Shown here in pieces: positions 23,704 through 32,520 of a DNA stretch of 64,000 bases. Both the position numbers and the translations under genes were made by a program. The notes under the pieces were generated by a model. It searched no databases, was not told the origin of the DNA, and saw only the letters and a list, made by a program, of their open reading frames with translations. Origin of the DNA: Actinacidiphila cocklensis (GTDB lineage Bacteria; Actinomycetota; Actinomycetes; Streptomycetales; Streptomycetaceae); the NCBI RefSeq assembly GCF_907177275.1, contig NZ_CAJSLV010000059.1, positions 266,835 to 330,834 of the forward strand, in the 5' to 3' direction. Numbering within the stretch: the first letter of the stretch is position 1; each line of letters begins with the position of its first letter.

Positions 23704-24303
23704 GTGTACGAAGGCGTGGTGCAGGACCTGATCGACGAACTGGGCAGGCTGCCCGGCGTGGGTCCCAAGAGCGCGCAGCGCATCGCCTTCCACATCCTGC
23801 AGGCCGACCCCGCGGACGTACGCCGCCTCGCGCATGTGCTGGGCGAGGTCAAGGCGAAGGTCCGCTTCTGCAAGGTGTGCGGCAACGTCGCGCAGGACGA
23901 GCTGTGCCGGGTGTGCCGCGATCCGCGCCGCGACCCGGCGGTGATCTGCGTGGTCGAGGAGCCCAAAGACGTGGTCGCGATCGAGCGGACCCGCGAGTTC
24001 CGCGGGAAGTACCACGTGCTGGGCGGGGCGATCAGTCCGATCGACGGGGTCGGCCCCGACGATCTGCGGATCGCGGAGCTGCTGCGCAGGCTGGCCGACG
24101 GCACCGTCACCGAGCTGATCCTGGCGACGGACCCCAATCTGGAGGGTGAGGCCACTGCGACGTACCTCGCCCGGACGGTGAAGCCCATGGGACTGCGCGT
24201 GACGCGCCTGGCCAGCGGCCTGCCCGTGGGTGGCGACTTGGAATACGCGGACGAGGTCACGCTGGGGCGGGCCTTCGAAGGGAGGCGGTTGCTCGATGTC
24301 TGA
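23704..24303 (+). CDS. recR: Recombination mediator protein RecR
   Basis: This 199-aa protein, full family length, has a helix-hairpin-helix at residues 12-30 (LGRLPGVGPKSAQRIAFH) and a four-cysteine zinc finger (C56, C59, C68, C71). Its Toprim domain starts at VICVVEEPKDVVAIE. RecR works with RecO and RecF to load RecA onto SSB-coated single-stranded DNA. The GTG start at 23704 is used. The stop overlaps the start of the DUF5063 gene by eight bases. Confidence 0.95.
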   Translation: MYEGVVQDLIDELGRLPGVGPKSAQRIAFHILQADPADVRRLAHVLGEVKAKVRFCKVCGNVAQDELCRVCRDPRRDPAVICVVEEPKDVVAIERTREFRGKYHVLGGAISPIDGVGPDDLRIAELLRRLADGTVTELILATDPNLEGEATATYLARTVKPMGLRVTRLASGLPVGGDLEYADEVTLGRAFEGRRLLDV

Positions 24304-24997
24304 CACCGTGGTGAACAAGAGCGCGGGAGCCGGCGCGGCAGAGCCGCAGGCTGAGCCGTTCGTGCCGCAGGAGCCGGACGAGTTCGCCGTCCAGGTGGCC
24401 GACCAGATCGAGAGCTTCATCGTCGCGGTCCGCGAGGTGGCCAAGGGCGACGACCCGGACAGCGCGGTGCCGTACCTGCTGCTGGAGGTCTCGCAGCTGC
24501 TGCTGGCCGGCGGGCGGCTGGGCGCGCACGAGGACTTCGTGCCCGACGAGCGCTACGAGCCGGACGCCGGACCCGAGCCCGACGAGGACGACCTGCGGCA
24601 GCGGCTGGCGGCGCTGCTGGAGCCGATCGACGTCTACTCGGAGGTCTTCGACCCGTACGTGCCGCGGTCGACGCCGGTGGCGTGCCGGATCTCGGACGAC
24701 ATGGCCGACGTGGTGGCGGATCTCACCCACGGGCTGACGCACTTCTCGGCGGGGCGGGTGTCGGAGGCGCTGTGGTGGTGGCAGTTCTCGTACCTGTCCA
24801 ACTGGGGCTCGACGGCGAGCGCGAGCCTGCGGGCGCTGCAGTCGCTGGTCGCGCACGTACGCCTGGACAGCCCGCTGGACGAGCTGAACGGCCTGGACAC
24901 CGGCGGCGACGCGGACGACGACGACGAGCTGGCGGAGGAGGCCGGCCGGGTGATGGAGGCCGAGCTGGGGACGATGGGGCTGCGCCCGGCGCAGTGA
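24296..24997 (+). CDS. DUF5063 domain-containing protein
   Basis: This 233-aa acidic protein (EFAVQVADQIESFIVAVREV, then YLLLEVSQLLLAGGRLGAHE, then YSEVFDPYVP) is the conserved actinobacterial DUF5063 family. The ATG at 24296 lies inside recR, which implies coupled translation. No catalytic residues are evident; the C-terminus carries an aspartate-rich tract (DADDDDELAEEAG). Its constant link to recR suggests a housekeeping role, but none is established. Confidence 0.85.
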   Translation: MSDTVVNKSAGAGAAEPQAEPFVPQEPDEFAVQVADQIESFIVAVREVAKGDDPDSAVPYLLLEVSQLLLAGGRLGAHEDFVPDERYEPDAGPEPDEDDLRQRLAALLEPIDVYSEVFDPYVPRSTPVACRISDDMADVVADLTHGLTHFSAGRVSEALWWWQFSYLSNWGSTASASLRALQSLVAHVRLDSPLDELNGLDTGGDADDDDELAEEAGRVMEAELGTMGLRPAQ

Positions 24998-25149
24998 CCG
25001 CCACCCGGTCCGGCCCCCCGGTCCTGCCGGTCCGGTCCGCTCGGTGATCATTCCTTGAACGGCGTGTCTCACCATGCGATACGTTCCGGGCGGATCGGAC
25101 CTGCTCGTTAAACTGGGGTGACCGATTCACCCCTGAGCGAGGAGCGCAC

Positions 25150-26475
25150 GTGGGCCTTGTCGTGCAGAAGTACGGCGGCTCCTCCGTCGCCGATGCCGAA
25201 GGCATCAAGCGCGTCGCCCGAAGGATCGTGGACACCAAGAAGAACGGCCACCAGGTCGTTGTCGTGGTGTCGGCGATGGGCGACACGACGGACGAGTTGA
25301 TCGATCTCGCGGAGCAGGTCTCGCCGATCCCGGCGGGTCGCGAGTTCGACATGCTGCTGACCGCAGGAGAGCGCATCTCCATGGCGCTGCTGGCGATGGC
25401 GATCAAAAACCTCGGCCACGAGGCGCAGTCGTTCACGGGCAGCCAGGCCGGCGTGATCACCGACTCGGTGCACAACAAGGCGCGGATCATCGATGTGACG
25501 CCGGGCCGTATCCGTACCGCGCTCGACGAGGGCAACATCGCGATCGTGGCCGGCTTCCAGGGTGTGTCCCAGGACAAGAAGGACATCACCACGCTCGGGC
25601 GGGGCGGCTCCGACACCACGGCCGTCGCGCTGGCCGCGGCGCTGGACGCCGAGGTCTGCGAGATCTACACCGACGTGGACGGGGTCTTCACCGCGGACCC
25701 GCGGGTGGTGAAGAAGGCCCGCAAGATGGACTGGATCGCCTTCGAGGACATGCTGGAGCTGGCCAGCTCCGGTTCGAAGGTGCTGCTGCACCGCTGCGTG
25801 GAGTACGCGCGGCGCTACAACATCCCGATCCACGTGCGCTCGTCGTTCTCCGGACTTCCGGGCACCTGGGTCAGCAACGAACGGCCGCAGGGCCTCGCAC
25901 CGCAGGTCGCCCTGCGGCTCGCACCGCACATCGCATCGCAAGGAGACAGGCCAGTGGAGCAGGCGATCATCTCCGGCGTCTCGCACGACACGTCCGAGGC
26001 GAAGATCACCGTCGTCGGGGTGCCGGACAAGCCGGGCGAGGCGGCGACGATCTTCCGGGCCATCGCGGACGCCGAGATCAACATCGACATGATCGTGCAG
26101 AACGTGTCGGCCGCGACCACCGCGCTGACCGACATCTCCTTCACGCTGCCCAAGTCCGAGGGGCACAAGGCGATGGAGGCGCTGACCAGGGCGCAGTCGG
26201 TGATCGGCTTCGACTCGCTGCGCTACGACGACCAGATCGCCAAGATCTCGCTGGTCGGTGCGGGGATGAAGACCAACCCCGGGGTCACGGCGACGTTCTT
26301 CGAGGCGCTGTCGAACGCCGGGGTCAACATCGAGCTGATCTCGACGTCGGAGATCCGCATCTCGGTGGTCACCCGCGCCGACGACGTGAACCCCGCCGTG
26401 CAGGCGGTGCACTCGGCGTTCGGCCTGGACAGCGACAGCGACGAGGCGGTCGTCTACGGCGGCACCGGGCGCTGA
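25150..26475 (+). CDS. ask: Aspartate kinase (alpha subunit)
   Basis: This 441-aa enzyme performs the first step of the aspartate pathway to lysine, threonine, methionine and diaminopimelate. It opens VVQKYGGSSVADAEGIKRV (kinase motif KYGGSS) and contains FDMLLTAGERISMALLAMA, then TTLGRGGSDTTAVALAAAL, then the VCEIYTDVDGVFTADPRVV substrate region. Two C-terminal ACT domains (about 270-345 and 350-425) mediate feedback control by lysine and threonine. Start is GTG 25150. An internal start for the beta subunit lies at 25954. The aspartate-semialdehyde dehydrogenase gene that often follows ask is not present here. Confidence 0.96.
   Translation: MGLVVQKYGGSSVADAEGIKRVARRIVDTKKNGHQVVVVVSAMGDTTDELIDLAEQVSPIPAGREFDMLLTAGERISMALLAMAIKNLGHEAQSFTGSQAGVITDSVHNKARIIDVTPGRIRTALDEGNIAIVAGFQGVSQDKKDITTLGRGGSDTTAVALAAALDAEVCEIYTDVDGVFTADPRVVKKARKMDWIAFEDMLELASSGSKVLLHRCVEYARRYNIPIHVRSSFSGLPGTWVSNERPQGLAPQVALRLAPHIASQGDRPVEQAIISGVSHDTSEAKITVVGVPDKPGEAATIFRAIADAEINIDMIVQNVSAATTALTDISFTLPKSEGHKAMEALTRAQSVIGFDSLRYDDQIAKISLVGAGMKTNPGVTATFFEALSNAGVNIELISTSEIRISVVTRADDVNPAVQAVHSAFGLDSDSDEAVVYGGTGR
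25954..26475 (+). CDS. Aspartate kinase beta subunit (internal in-frame start)
   Basis: A GTG at 25954 within ask is preceded by GCAAGGAGA at 25938-25946, a much stronger ribosome site than usual inside genes. It starts the 173-aa ACT-domain part (MEQAIISGVSHDTSEAKI in form). Actinobacterial aspartokinases are known to form alpha2-beta2 complexes using such an internal start. Confidence 0.72.
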   Translation: MEQAIISGVSHDTSEAKITVVGVPDKPGEAATIFRAIADAEINIDMIVQNVSAATTALTDISFTLPKSEGHKAMEALTRAQSVIGFDSLRYDDQIAKISLVGAGMKTNPGVTATFFEALSNAGVNIELISTSEIRISVVTRADDVNPAVQAVHSAFGLDSDSDEAVVYGGTGR

Positions 26476-26613
26476 TCCGGGCACGGACCCGGGCGTGAAT
26501 CCGGGCACTGACCCGGGCACGGATTCCAGGCGAATCCCGCTGAATTCGGCGGAAACTGGCCGCAATTTGGTCTGGACCACTTGAATCCACCCGCCCCACC
26601 GTTGGAGAATTTG

Positions 26614-26648
26614 CTCCCCCGTGGCTGCAACCGCCGGCCACGGGGGAG
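26614..26648 (+). terminator. Terminator after ask
   Basis: A 12-bp perfect stem (CTCCCCCGTGGC and its complement) with an 11-base loop is followed by CGTCTTTG. The remaining stretch 26476-26831 carries short CCGGGCA/CCCGGGC repeats (26478-26522) and no gene. Confidence 0.75.
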
Positions 26649-26831
26649 CGTCTTTGTGTCAGCGCACTGCCTGGGTGCTGTCCTGGGGTGCTGCACACCG
26701 AATGTGAACGGGGGCCGTCGGTGCAAATGGGGCGCTGAGGAAGAGCTGGTGCGCATGGGGATATTTGACGCTCCGTCGGGCGGTGTGCCTTGCGCGTACA
26801 ACCCTGACGGGGGGATGCGTGTCCAACACAC

Positions 26832-27527
26832 GTGGCGGAGGCACTGGGCATCGAGACGGTATTCGGGCAACGGGGGACGATCGCACCCGTACGCCCGGCA
26901 CTCAAGCCGCGCCCAGCGCGGACCGGCCAACCCTACGGGGGGCTGCCGGTGATCGCGCCCTGGCCGGTGACGCGGGTGGACCCGGCAGAGAGCGCCACCG
27001 GCGATGGCGAGGGCACTGACCCCGCGATGGCTGTCGGCACCACGGTCGACCACCTCACCGAGACCTACCGCGCCCACTACCGCGCCCTGCTGGGCCTGGC
27101 CGCCCTGCTGCTCGACGACACCGCGTCCTGCGAGGACGTCGTCCAGGAGGCCTTCATACGGGTGCACTCCGCACGCAGCCGGGTCCGCGACCCGGAGAAG
27201 ACCCTCGCCTACCTCCGCCAGACGGTCGTCAACCTCTCCCGCTCCGCACTGCGCCGGCGCATCATCGGCCTGAAGCTGCTCTCCAAGCCGATGCCCGACA
27301 TGGCCAGCGCGGAGGAGGGCGCGTACGAGCTGCTGGAACGCGACCAGCTCAAGGCCGCGATGCGCAGGCTGCAGCGCAGGCAGCGCGAGGTGCTCGTCCT
27401 GCGCTACTTCGCCGACATGACCGAGGCGCAGGTCGCCGAGACGCTGGGCATCTCGCTCGGCTCGGTGAAGGCGTACGGTTCGCGGGGCATCGCCGCCCTG
27501 CGGGTCGCGATGGAGGCCACGGCATGA
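26832..27527 (+). CDS. SigE-family RNA polymerase sigma factor
   Basis: This 231-aa protein has a basic, Pro-rich N-terminal extension (about 65 residues), sigma region 2 (YRAHYRALLGLAALLLDD and SCEDVVQEAFIRVH) and region 4 (LQRRQREVLVLRYFADMTEA and QVAETLGISLGSVKAYGSRG). GTG 26832 gives the long form; an ATG at 27027 would drop most of the extension. It overlaps the following gene by four bases (ATGA), so the two form a coupled pair. The downstream protein has one membrane segment, consistent with a sigma factor and a membrane-bound partner. Confidence 0.88.
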   Translation: MAEALGIETVFGQRGTIAPVRPALKPRPARTGQPYGGLPVIAPWPVTRVDPAESATGDGEGTDPAMAVGTTVDHLTETYRAHYRALLGLAALLLDDTASCEDVVQEAFIRVHSARSRVRDPEKTLAYLRQTVVNLSRSALRRRIIGLKLLSKPMPDMASAEEGAYELLERDQLKAAMRRLQRRQREVLVLRYFADMTEAQVAETLGISLGSVKAYGSRGIAALRVAMEATA

Positions 27528-28693
27528 CCACCCCCGACGCCCCGGACAACGCACACGGCATGGACCCGAACCACTCCCCCGGGCACGGCCCGGCGCCCGA
27601 GCCCGCCGCCGGCCCGACCGGTGCGGCGGCCGCCGCGCACGACCCGACCGACCTGAGCGGTGACCTGGTGGACGACAGTCCCGAGGAAGCGGCGCTGCGC
27701 GACCTCCTGCACGGTGCCGTCCGCGACCTCAGGCCGGCCCCCGACGCGCTCGCACACCTGCGGCGCGCGGTGCCGGCCCGCCGCCAGCACCGGCGGCAGG
27801 CGCTGGCCGGCAGCGCCGCCGCGGTGCTGCTCGTCGGCACGGCGGTGCCCGCGCTGATCCACGCCGCCGACACCGGCGGCAGCGTCGGCGCCGCACCGGT
27901 CACCGTGGCCAGCACGCACGCCGCCCAGCCGGACGAGGACGGCCACGTCAACACCTGGGGCACCGCCGGCGGCTCCGGGCAGTCCGGCCGCCCGCAGGAC
28001 AGCGCGGGACCGGACCGCCATCCCCCCGTCGCCGGCAGCACCGACGGCCCGTCGAGCCAGGTCACCAGCCCGGACGGGCCGCCGCCGGCCGACGTGCCGC
28101 AGTGCTCGGGCGACCAGCTCGGCCAGGGCACCAGCAACGCCGGCTCCCTGGACGCCGACGGCCGCGCCTACGGCTGGTTCCGGGTCGCCAACGTCTCCAG
28201 CGCCCCCTGCACCGTGCCGCCAGGACCCCCCACCGTGCAGATCTACGCCACCGGCCACGCCGACCTGACGCAGATCACCGTGGTCAACCACACCGCGGAC
28301 GACCCCGCGACCGAACTGCCCGACACGTCGGCCATCGCCCCGCTCGTGCTCGCCCCCGGCGAGGACTACGAGGTCGCCTTCGCCTGGGTGCCCGCCGACA
28401 CCGGACCCGGCGGCTGTCCGCAGCCCACAACGCCGCCGACCACGCCGACCCCGACCGACACCCCGACGGACACCGCGCCGCCCGACCCCGGCGGTGCGGG
28501 CTCCGCCGAGAACCCGATGGCGCAGGACGTGCCGGCCGACAGCCCCACCACGCAGCCCGCCGACGTCTCTCTCCGCCACACCCCGGCCGACGGCGCCCCG
28601 GTCGTCTTCGGCCCGACGCTGCAGGGCGCCTGCGCCGGCACCATCTACACGACGGCACCCATGCCCGCGGCCTCGGACACCCCGCCGTCCTAG
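27524..28693 (+). CDS. Single-pass membrane protein coupled to the SigE-type factor
   Basis: This 389-aa protein has a cytoplasmic N-terminus (about 1-100) containing PEEAALRDLLHGAVRDLRPA, one hydrophobic segment (about 103-119) and a Pro/Thr-rich exterior region. The exterior region carries four cysteines within an immunoglobulin-like domain (PQCSGDQ, then VANVSSAPCTVPPGPPTVQI). A TPTPTDTPTDT linker lies near residue 310. The start overlaps the sigma gene stop, so it probably controls, or is controlled by, that factor. No classical zinc anti-sigma motif is visible. Confidence 0.72.
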   Translation: MTTPDAPDNAHGMDPNHSPGHGPAPEPAAGPTGAAAAAHDPTDLSGDLVDDSPEEAALRDLLHGAVRDLRPAPDALAHLRRAVPARRQHRRQALAGSAAAVLLVGTAVPALIHAADTGGSVGAAPVTVASTHAAQPDEDGHVNTWGTAGGSGQSGRPQDSAGPDRHPPVAGSTDGPSSQVTSPDGPPPADVPQCSGDQLGQGTSNAGSLDADGRAYGWFRVANVSSAPCTVPPGPPTVQIYATGHADLTQITVVNHTADDPATELPDTSAIAPLVLAPGEDYEVAFAWVPADTGPGGCPQPTTPPTTPTPTDTPTDTAPPDPGGAGSAENPMAQDVPADSPTTQPADVSLRHTPADGAPVVFGPTLQGACAGTIYTTAPMPAASDTPPS

Positions 28694-28748
28694 GGCCGGT
28701 GCGGGTCCCGGTGGCGGGCGGCCGGGGGCGCCCCCGTACCGTGGAGGG

Positions 28749-29642
28749 GTGTACCGGTTCCTGCTCACCCCGCGCTGGCTGGTGGTCGGCGTGCTCGTCC
28801 TGCTGGCCGTGCCCTTCTGCGTCTTCATGGGCAGTTGGCAGCTGAGCCGCTTCCAGAGCCGGGTGGACGCGCACAAGGACGCCAAGCACACCGAGGTGCA
28901 GACCGCAGGCCGGGCGCCCGTGCCGCTGGCCTCGCTGCTGCCCGACACCAGGACCCAGGTGCCCTCGGACGCCTCCGGCCGCCCGGTCACCGCGACCGGC
29001 CGCTTCGACACCGCCCACCAGCTCCTCGTGCCCGACCGCCTGCTCGACGGCCGCAACGGCTACTACGTGCTCACCCCTCTCCGGGTCGACGGCGGTGCCG
29101 CCCTGCCCGTGGTGCGCGGCTGGCTGCCCGGCGACGTCCCGCCCGCCGCCGGGCGGGACGCGGTGCCGCCCGCCCCGGCCGGCGAGGTCTCCGTGACCGG
29201 TGCGCTGCAGTACGCCGAGGCCGCGGGCAGCAACGGGGTGCCCGCCGCTCCCGGTGCACTGCCGACCGGTCAGCTCGGCATCATCAGTGCCGCCTCCCTC
29301 GTCAACCTCCTGCCGTATCCCGTCTACAGCGGCTGGATCACCGCCACCCACTCCGCCTCGCCCCTGAAGCCGGTGCCCCCGGTGGCGCCCCCGGGCAGCG
29401 GCCTCGACCTCAAGGCCTTCCAGAACCTCGGCTACACCGGTGAGTGGTTCGTCTTCGCCGGCTTCGTCGTCTTCATGTACTTCCGGCTGGCTCGCCGCGA
29501 GGCCGAGGCCCGGGACGACGCGGCCCTGGGCCTGCTGTCCCCGCCGCACCCCGACCCGGACCCGGACACCGCCTCCGGCCCCGGCCCGGACGCGGCGGGT
29601 GCCGCCGGCGAGCCGGTCGGATCAGCCGCCGACGTGGCGTAG
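28749..29642 (+). CDS. SURF1-family cytochrome oxidase biogenesis protein
   Basis: From GTG 28749 the protein is 297 aa: an N-terminal membrane helix (LTPRWLVVGVLVLLAVPFCV, about 6-26), a periplasmic-side domain with the family motif GRFDTAHQLLVPDRLLDG and VVRGWLP, and a second helix (TGEWFVFAGFVVFMYFRL) near the end. SURF1 proteins help assemble the cytochrome c oxidase haem centre. The C-terminal tail is Pro/Asp-rich. Its 3' end overlaps the convergent peptidase gene by 21 bp. Confidence 0.9.
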   Translation: MYRFLLTPRWLVVGVLVLLAVPFCVFMGSWQLSRFQSRVDAHKDAKHTEVQTAGRAPVPLASLLPDTRTQVPSDASGRPVTATGRFDTAHQLLVPDRLLDGRNGYYVLTPLRVDGGAALPVVRGWLPGDVPPAAGRDAVPPAPAGEVSVTGALQYAEAAGSNGVPAAPGALPTGQLGIISAASLVNLLPYPVYSGWITATHSASPLKPVPPVAPPGSGLDLKAFQNLGYTGEWFVFAGFVVFMYFRLARREAEARDDAALGLLSPPHPDPDPDTASGPGPDAAGAAGEPVGSAADVA

Positions 29643-31538
29643 GGCGAAGGCCAGCTCCAGGCGGACCTGCTTGATGCGCTCCTCCACCACGAGGGAGCCG
29701 TGGCCCGCGTCGTAGCGGTACACCTCGTGCGGCTTGTCGAGCGCCCGCAGCCGCTCCACGTAGTTGTCGATCTGGCGTATCGGGCAGCGCGGGTCGTTCG
29801 TGCCGGCGCTGATGTAGACCGGGGCGACGACGCTGTCCACATACGTCAGCGGGGACGAGGCGGCATAGCGCTCGGGCACCTCGGCGGGTGAGCCGCCGAA
29901 GAGCGTCCGGTCGAGCGACTTGAGCGCCTCCATCTCGTCGGCGTACGCGGTCGGGTAGTCGGCGACCGGGACCGCCGCGACGCCCACCGCCCACGCACCC
30001 GGCTGGGTGCCCAGGCCCAGCAGCGTCAGATAGCCGCCCCACGAGCCGCCGGTGAGCACCAGCCGTGCCGGGTCCGCCAGCCCCGACGACACCGCCCACT
30101 CGCGGACCGCCGCGATGTCCTCCAGCTCGATCAGGCCCACCCGGTGCTTGAGCGCGTCCGTCCACTCCCGGCCGTACCCGGTCGAACCGCGGTAGTTGAC
30201 CCGCACCACCGCGAAGCCGTGGTCCAGCCAGGCCGCGGGGCCGGCCGCGAAGGAGTCCGACTCGTGCCAGGTCGGGCCGCCGTGTATCTCGAAGACCGTC
30301 GGCAGCGGACCCCTGGCCCGGGCCGCACCGGTCGTGGGCCGCTGCACCAGGGCGTGGATGCGGCCGCCTGGGCCGTCCACCCACACGTCCTCCACCGGGA
30401 CCGACTCGGGCGCCCGCAGCCCCGGGGCCTCCAGTACGACCGCGCCGGTCGTCGAGCGCACCGCCGGCGGACGGGCCGCCGACGACCACAGATACTCCAC
30501 CGTGCCGTCCGGCCTGGCGGTGGCGCCGCCCACCGAACCCCGCGGGGTGTCGAGCGCGGTCAGCGTGCCGTCCGCCAGGTCGTAGCGGAACATCTCGCTG
30601 CGCGCGCGGAAGTCGTGCACCACCAGCAGTGCGCTGCCGTCCGGGTACCACTCGGCCTGCACGTCGCCCGGCAGGTCTATCGCGGGCGTGGTCTGCTCGC
30701 CGCTCGCGACGTCCCAGATCATCGGCAGCCAGCGGTCCGCCCGCTGATGGCCGACCAGCAGCCGGGTGTCGCCGGGCACGGGCGCGAAGCCGAGGCTGTC
30801 CAGGCCCAGCTCCCGGGTGCCGCCCTCGGTGTCGTCCAGCTCCGCCACCACGGAGCCGTCCGCGACCCGCAGCACCCGCAGCGCGCTGTGCATCGCGTCG
30901 CCGTGCTCGGTGTGCTCGATCACCACCAGGGTGCCGTCCTCCGACAGGTCGCCGACGCCCGCGGACTCCTCGTGCCGGTAGATCTCGTACGCCTCCGCGC
31001 CCTGCGGCGGCACGACATGCACGGTCGTGCCCTCGTCGTCCGTGGAGCGCCCGATGACCGCGAGACCGCCGACGCCGAGTGCCACGCCCGCCGGGTAGGA
31101 GGGGGCGAGCCCGGGAGCGGCCGGTATGTCCTCGCCCCCGCCGAACGGCTGGCGCATCCACACACCGAACTCGTCGCCGTCGGTGTCCGAGAACCACCAC
31201 ACCCACTCGCCGTCGCGGCTGAGCGTGCCGTCCGTCGTGCCGTTCGGCCGGTCGGTGACCTGGCGGCGCTCGCCCGTCGTCCGGTTCCACGCGTACAGCT
31301 CGTACGTACCGGTGACGTCGGAGACGTACAGGCTGCGGTCGGGGGCGTCCTCCGCCCACTCCGGCAGTCCCACCCGGGGTGCGCGATACCTCTTCTCCCA
31401 GTCGGGGAGCGAGCCCGGGATGCCGCCGGGCAGGGCGCCGCCCAGGGAGCCCGAGGGGGCGGGGGAGGGTGCGGGCACGGCAGGCACGGCGTCGGATGCG
31501 GGCGTGGACCCGCTGGCGGATCCGGTCGTTTCGTTCAT
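29622..31538 (-). CDS. S9-family prolyl oligopeptidase-like serine peptidase
   Basis: This 638-aa protein has an N-terminal beta-propeller with repeats such as WVWWFSDTDGDEFGVWMRQ and an alpha/beta-hydrolase domain with the catalytic triad Ser499 (GGSWGGY), Asp582 (GTNDPRCP) and His613 (DAGHGSL). The family cleaves short peptides after proline or hydrophobic residues. No signal peptide is present, so it is probably cytoplasmic. ATG 31538 is chosen over the first possible start at 31586 since the upstream residues look unrelated. It is convergent with SURF1, with a 21-bp overlap. Confidence 0.93.
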   Translation of the reverse strand: MNETTGSASGSTPASDAVPAVPAPSPAPSGSLGGALPGGIPGSLPDWEKRYRAPRVGLPEWAEDAPDRSLYVSDVTGTYELYAWNRTTGERRQVTDRPNGTTDGTLSRDGEWVWWFSDTDGDEFGVWMRQPFGGGEDIPAAPGLAPSYPAGVALGVGGLAVIGRSTDDEGTTVHVVPPQGAEAYEIYRHEESAGVGDLSEDGTLVVIEHTEHGDAMHSALRVLRVADGSVVAELDDTEGGTRELGLDSLGFAPVPGDTRLLVGHQRADRWLPMIWDVASGEQTTPAIDLPGDVQAEWYPDGSALLVVHDFRARSEMFRYDLADGTLTALDTPRGSVGGATARPDGTVEYLWSSAARPPAVRSTTGAVVLEAPGLRAPESVPVEDVWVDGPGGRIHALVQRPTTGAARARGPLPTVFEIHGGPTWHESDSFAAGPAAWLDHGFAVVRVNYRGSTGYGREWTDALKHRVGLIELEDIAAVREWAVSSGLADPARLVLTGGSWGGYLTLLGLGTQPGAWAVGVAAVPVADYPTAYADEMEALKSLDRTLFGGSPAEVPERYAASSPLTYVDSVVAPVYISAGTNDPRCPIRQIDNYVERLRALDKPHEVYRYDAGHGSLVVEERIKQVRLELAFALRHVGG

Positions 31539-31626
31539 GCCCCCATGATGCTCCGCCGAGCACACCTCAGGAGCGGCTGTCGTCACAGCCTGTGGATAAC
31601 TCTGGCAAAGGCGCAGTGAGCTGCGG

Positions 31627-32073
31627 CTATCCCGTCACATCGGTAGTCCCACGCACCACCACCACCGGGCAGGACGCATGAAGTGTGACGGTATGACTTA
31701 CCGAGCCGAGGAGGGTCGCGCGGAAGGTGCCGTGGCCGCGGACACCGACCACGACCAGCTCGGCGCCCTCGGCCCGGTCGAGGATGGCCTGGGCCGGGTT
31801 GCCCGGCACGACCACCTGCTCGACGGCTTGCGCCTGCTCCGGCGGGAGCGCGTCCCTGACCGCCTCCGCCAGCGCCTGGGCGGCGGGTTGCTCCAGGTCC
31901 AGGTCGTCCGGGAGCCCGGGCACGCCCGCCCAGCCGAAGGCTCCCGGCAGCTCCCAGGCCATCACCGCCACGAGCGCGTAGCCGGTCATCTCCGCCTGGC
32001 GGCCGGCCCAGCGCAGCGCCTGCCGGGCGGGGGTCGAACCGTCGACGCCGACGACGATCGTGCCGTTTGTCAT
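31627..32073 (-). CDS. Universal stress protein (UspA family)
   Basis: This 148-aa single-domain protein begins IVVGVDGSTPARQALRWAG and ends with the nucleotide-binding signature GVRGHGTFRATLLGSVSHTV and then CPVVVVRG. It resembles ATP-binding UspA proteins that respond to dormancy and stress in actinobacteria. ATG 32073 follows a GAGGAG-type ribosome site; the frame extends to 32196 but without family residues. It is transcribed away from the intergenic region carrying short repeats. Confidence 0.9.
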   Translation of the reverse strand: MTNGTIVVGVDGSTPARQALRWAGRQAEMTGYALVAVMAWELPGAFGWAGVPGLPDDLDLEQPAAQALAEAVRDALPPEQAQAVEQVVVPGNPAQAILDRAEGAELVVVGVRGHGTFRATLLGSVSHTVTLHASCPVVVVRGTTDVTG

Positions 32074-32189
32074 CGCGCTGCGCTCCTCACGTGCCGCTGG
32101 ACGCGGGGCCGGCGGGGCGGGTGCCCGCCTTTTTTCGCACCCTAAAGCACAAGGGGAGGTCTTCGCTCGGCCTGGCCGCGGGCGGCGGT

Positions 32190-32292
32190 CTGTCACACCG
32201 GCGGGCGGAATGGCCGCGGAGGCCTGTCACACCGGCCTGCGCAATGGCCCGCGGTAGGTGGAACGCCTGCCGCGAGCTGCCACACCGGCGGG
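32190..32292. repeat. Short direct repeats around TGTCACACCGGC
   Basis: CTGTCACACCGGC occurs at 32190-32202 and 32224-32236, and a shortened form (GCCACACCGGCGGG) near 32279. GCGGAATGGCCGCGG and GCGCAATGGCCCGCGG follow the first two, so the unit is about 34 bp. This is the main content of the 447-bp gap 32074-32520, which shows no gene. Function unknown. Confidence 0.5.
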
Positions 32293-32520
32293 TGGGAAGT
32301 CGGCAGCCCGTCACCCTCCTCAGCCCCCGGGCCTGCCGCCCGGAGCTGAGGCGTGCCGGCGTCACAACTGAAGCGCCTGATCGTGATGTGACGGCTGCTT
32401 ACATGAATTGACTGCCATTCTTGCGAATTTTCTCAAAGTCTTGCGACGCCGGGAGGGCCGGCCCGAAGATGACCCGGCTGGAATCGGGGAGCGGCAGACG
32501 AGGTGAGGGGACGGCGGCCG

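Noticed and set aside
32190..32292. CRISPR-like array
   Set aside because: Only two to three imperfect repeats of about 13 bases with no conserved spacer length and no cas genes nearby.
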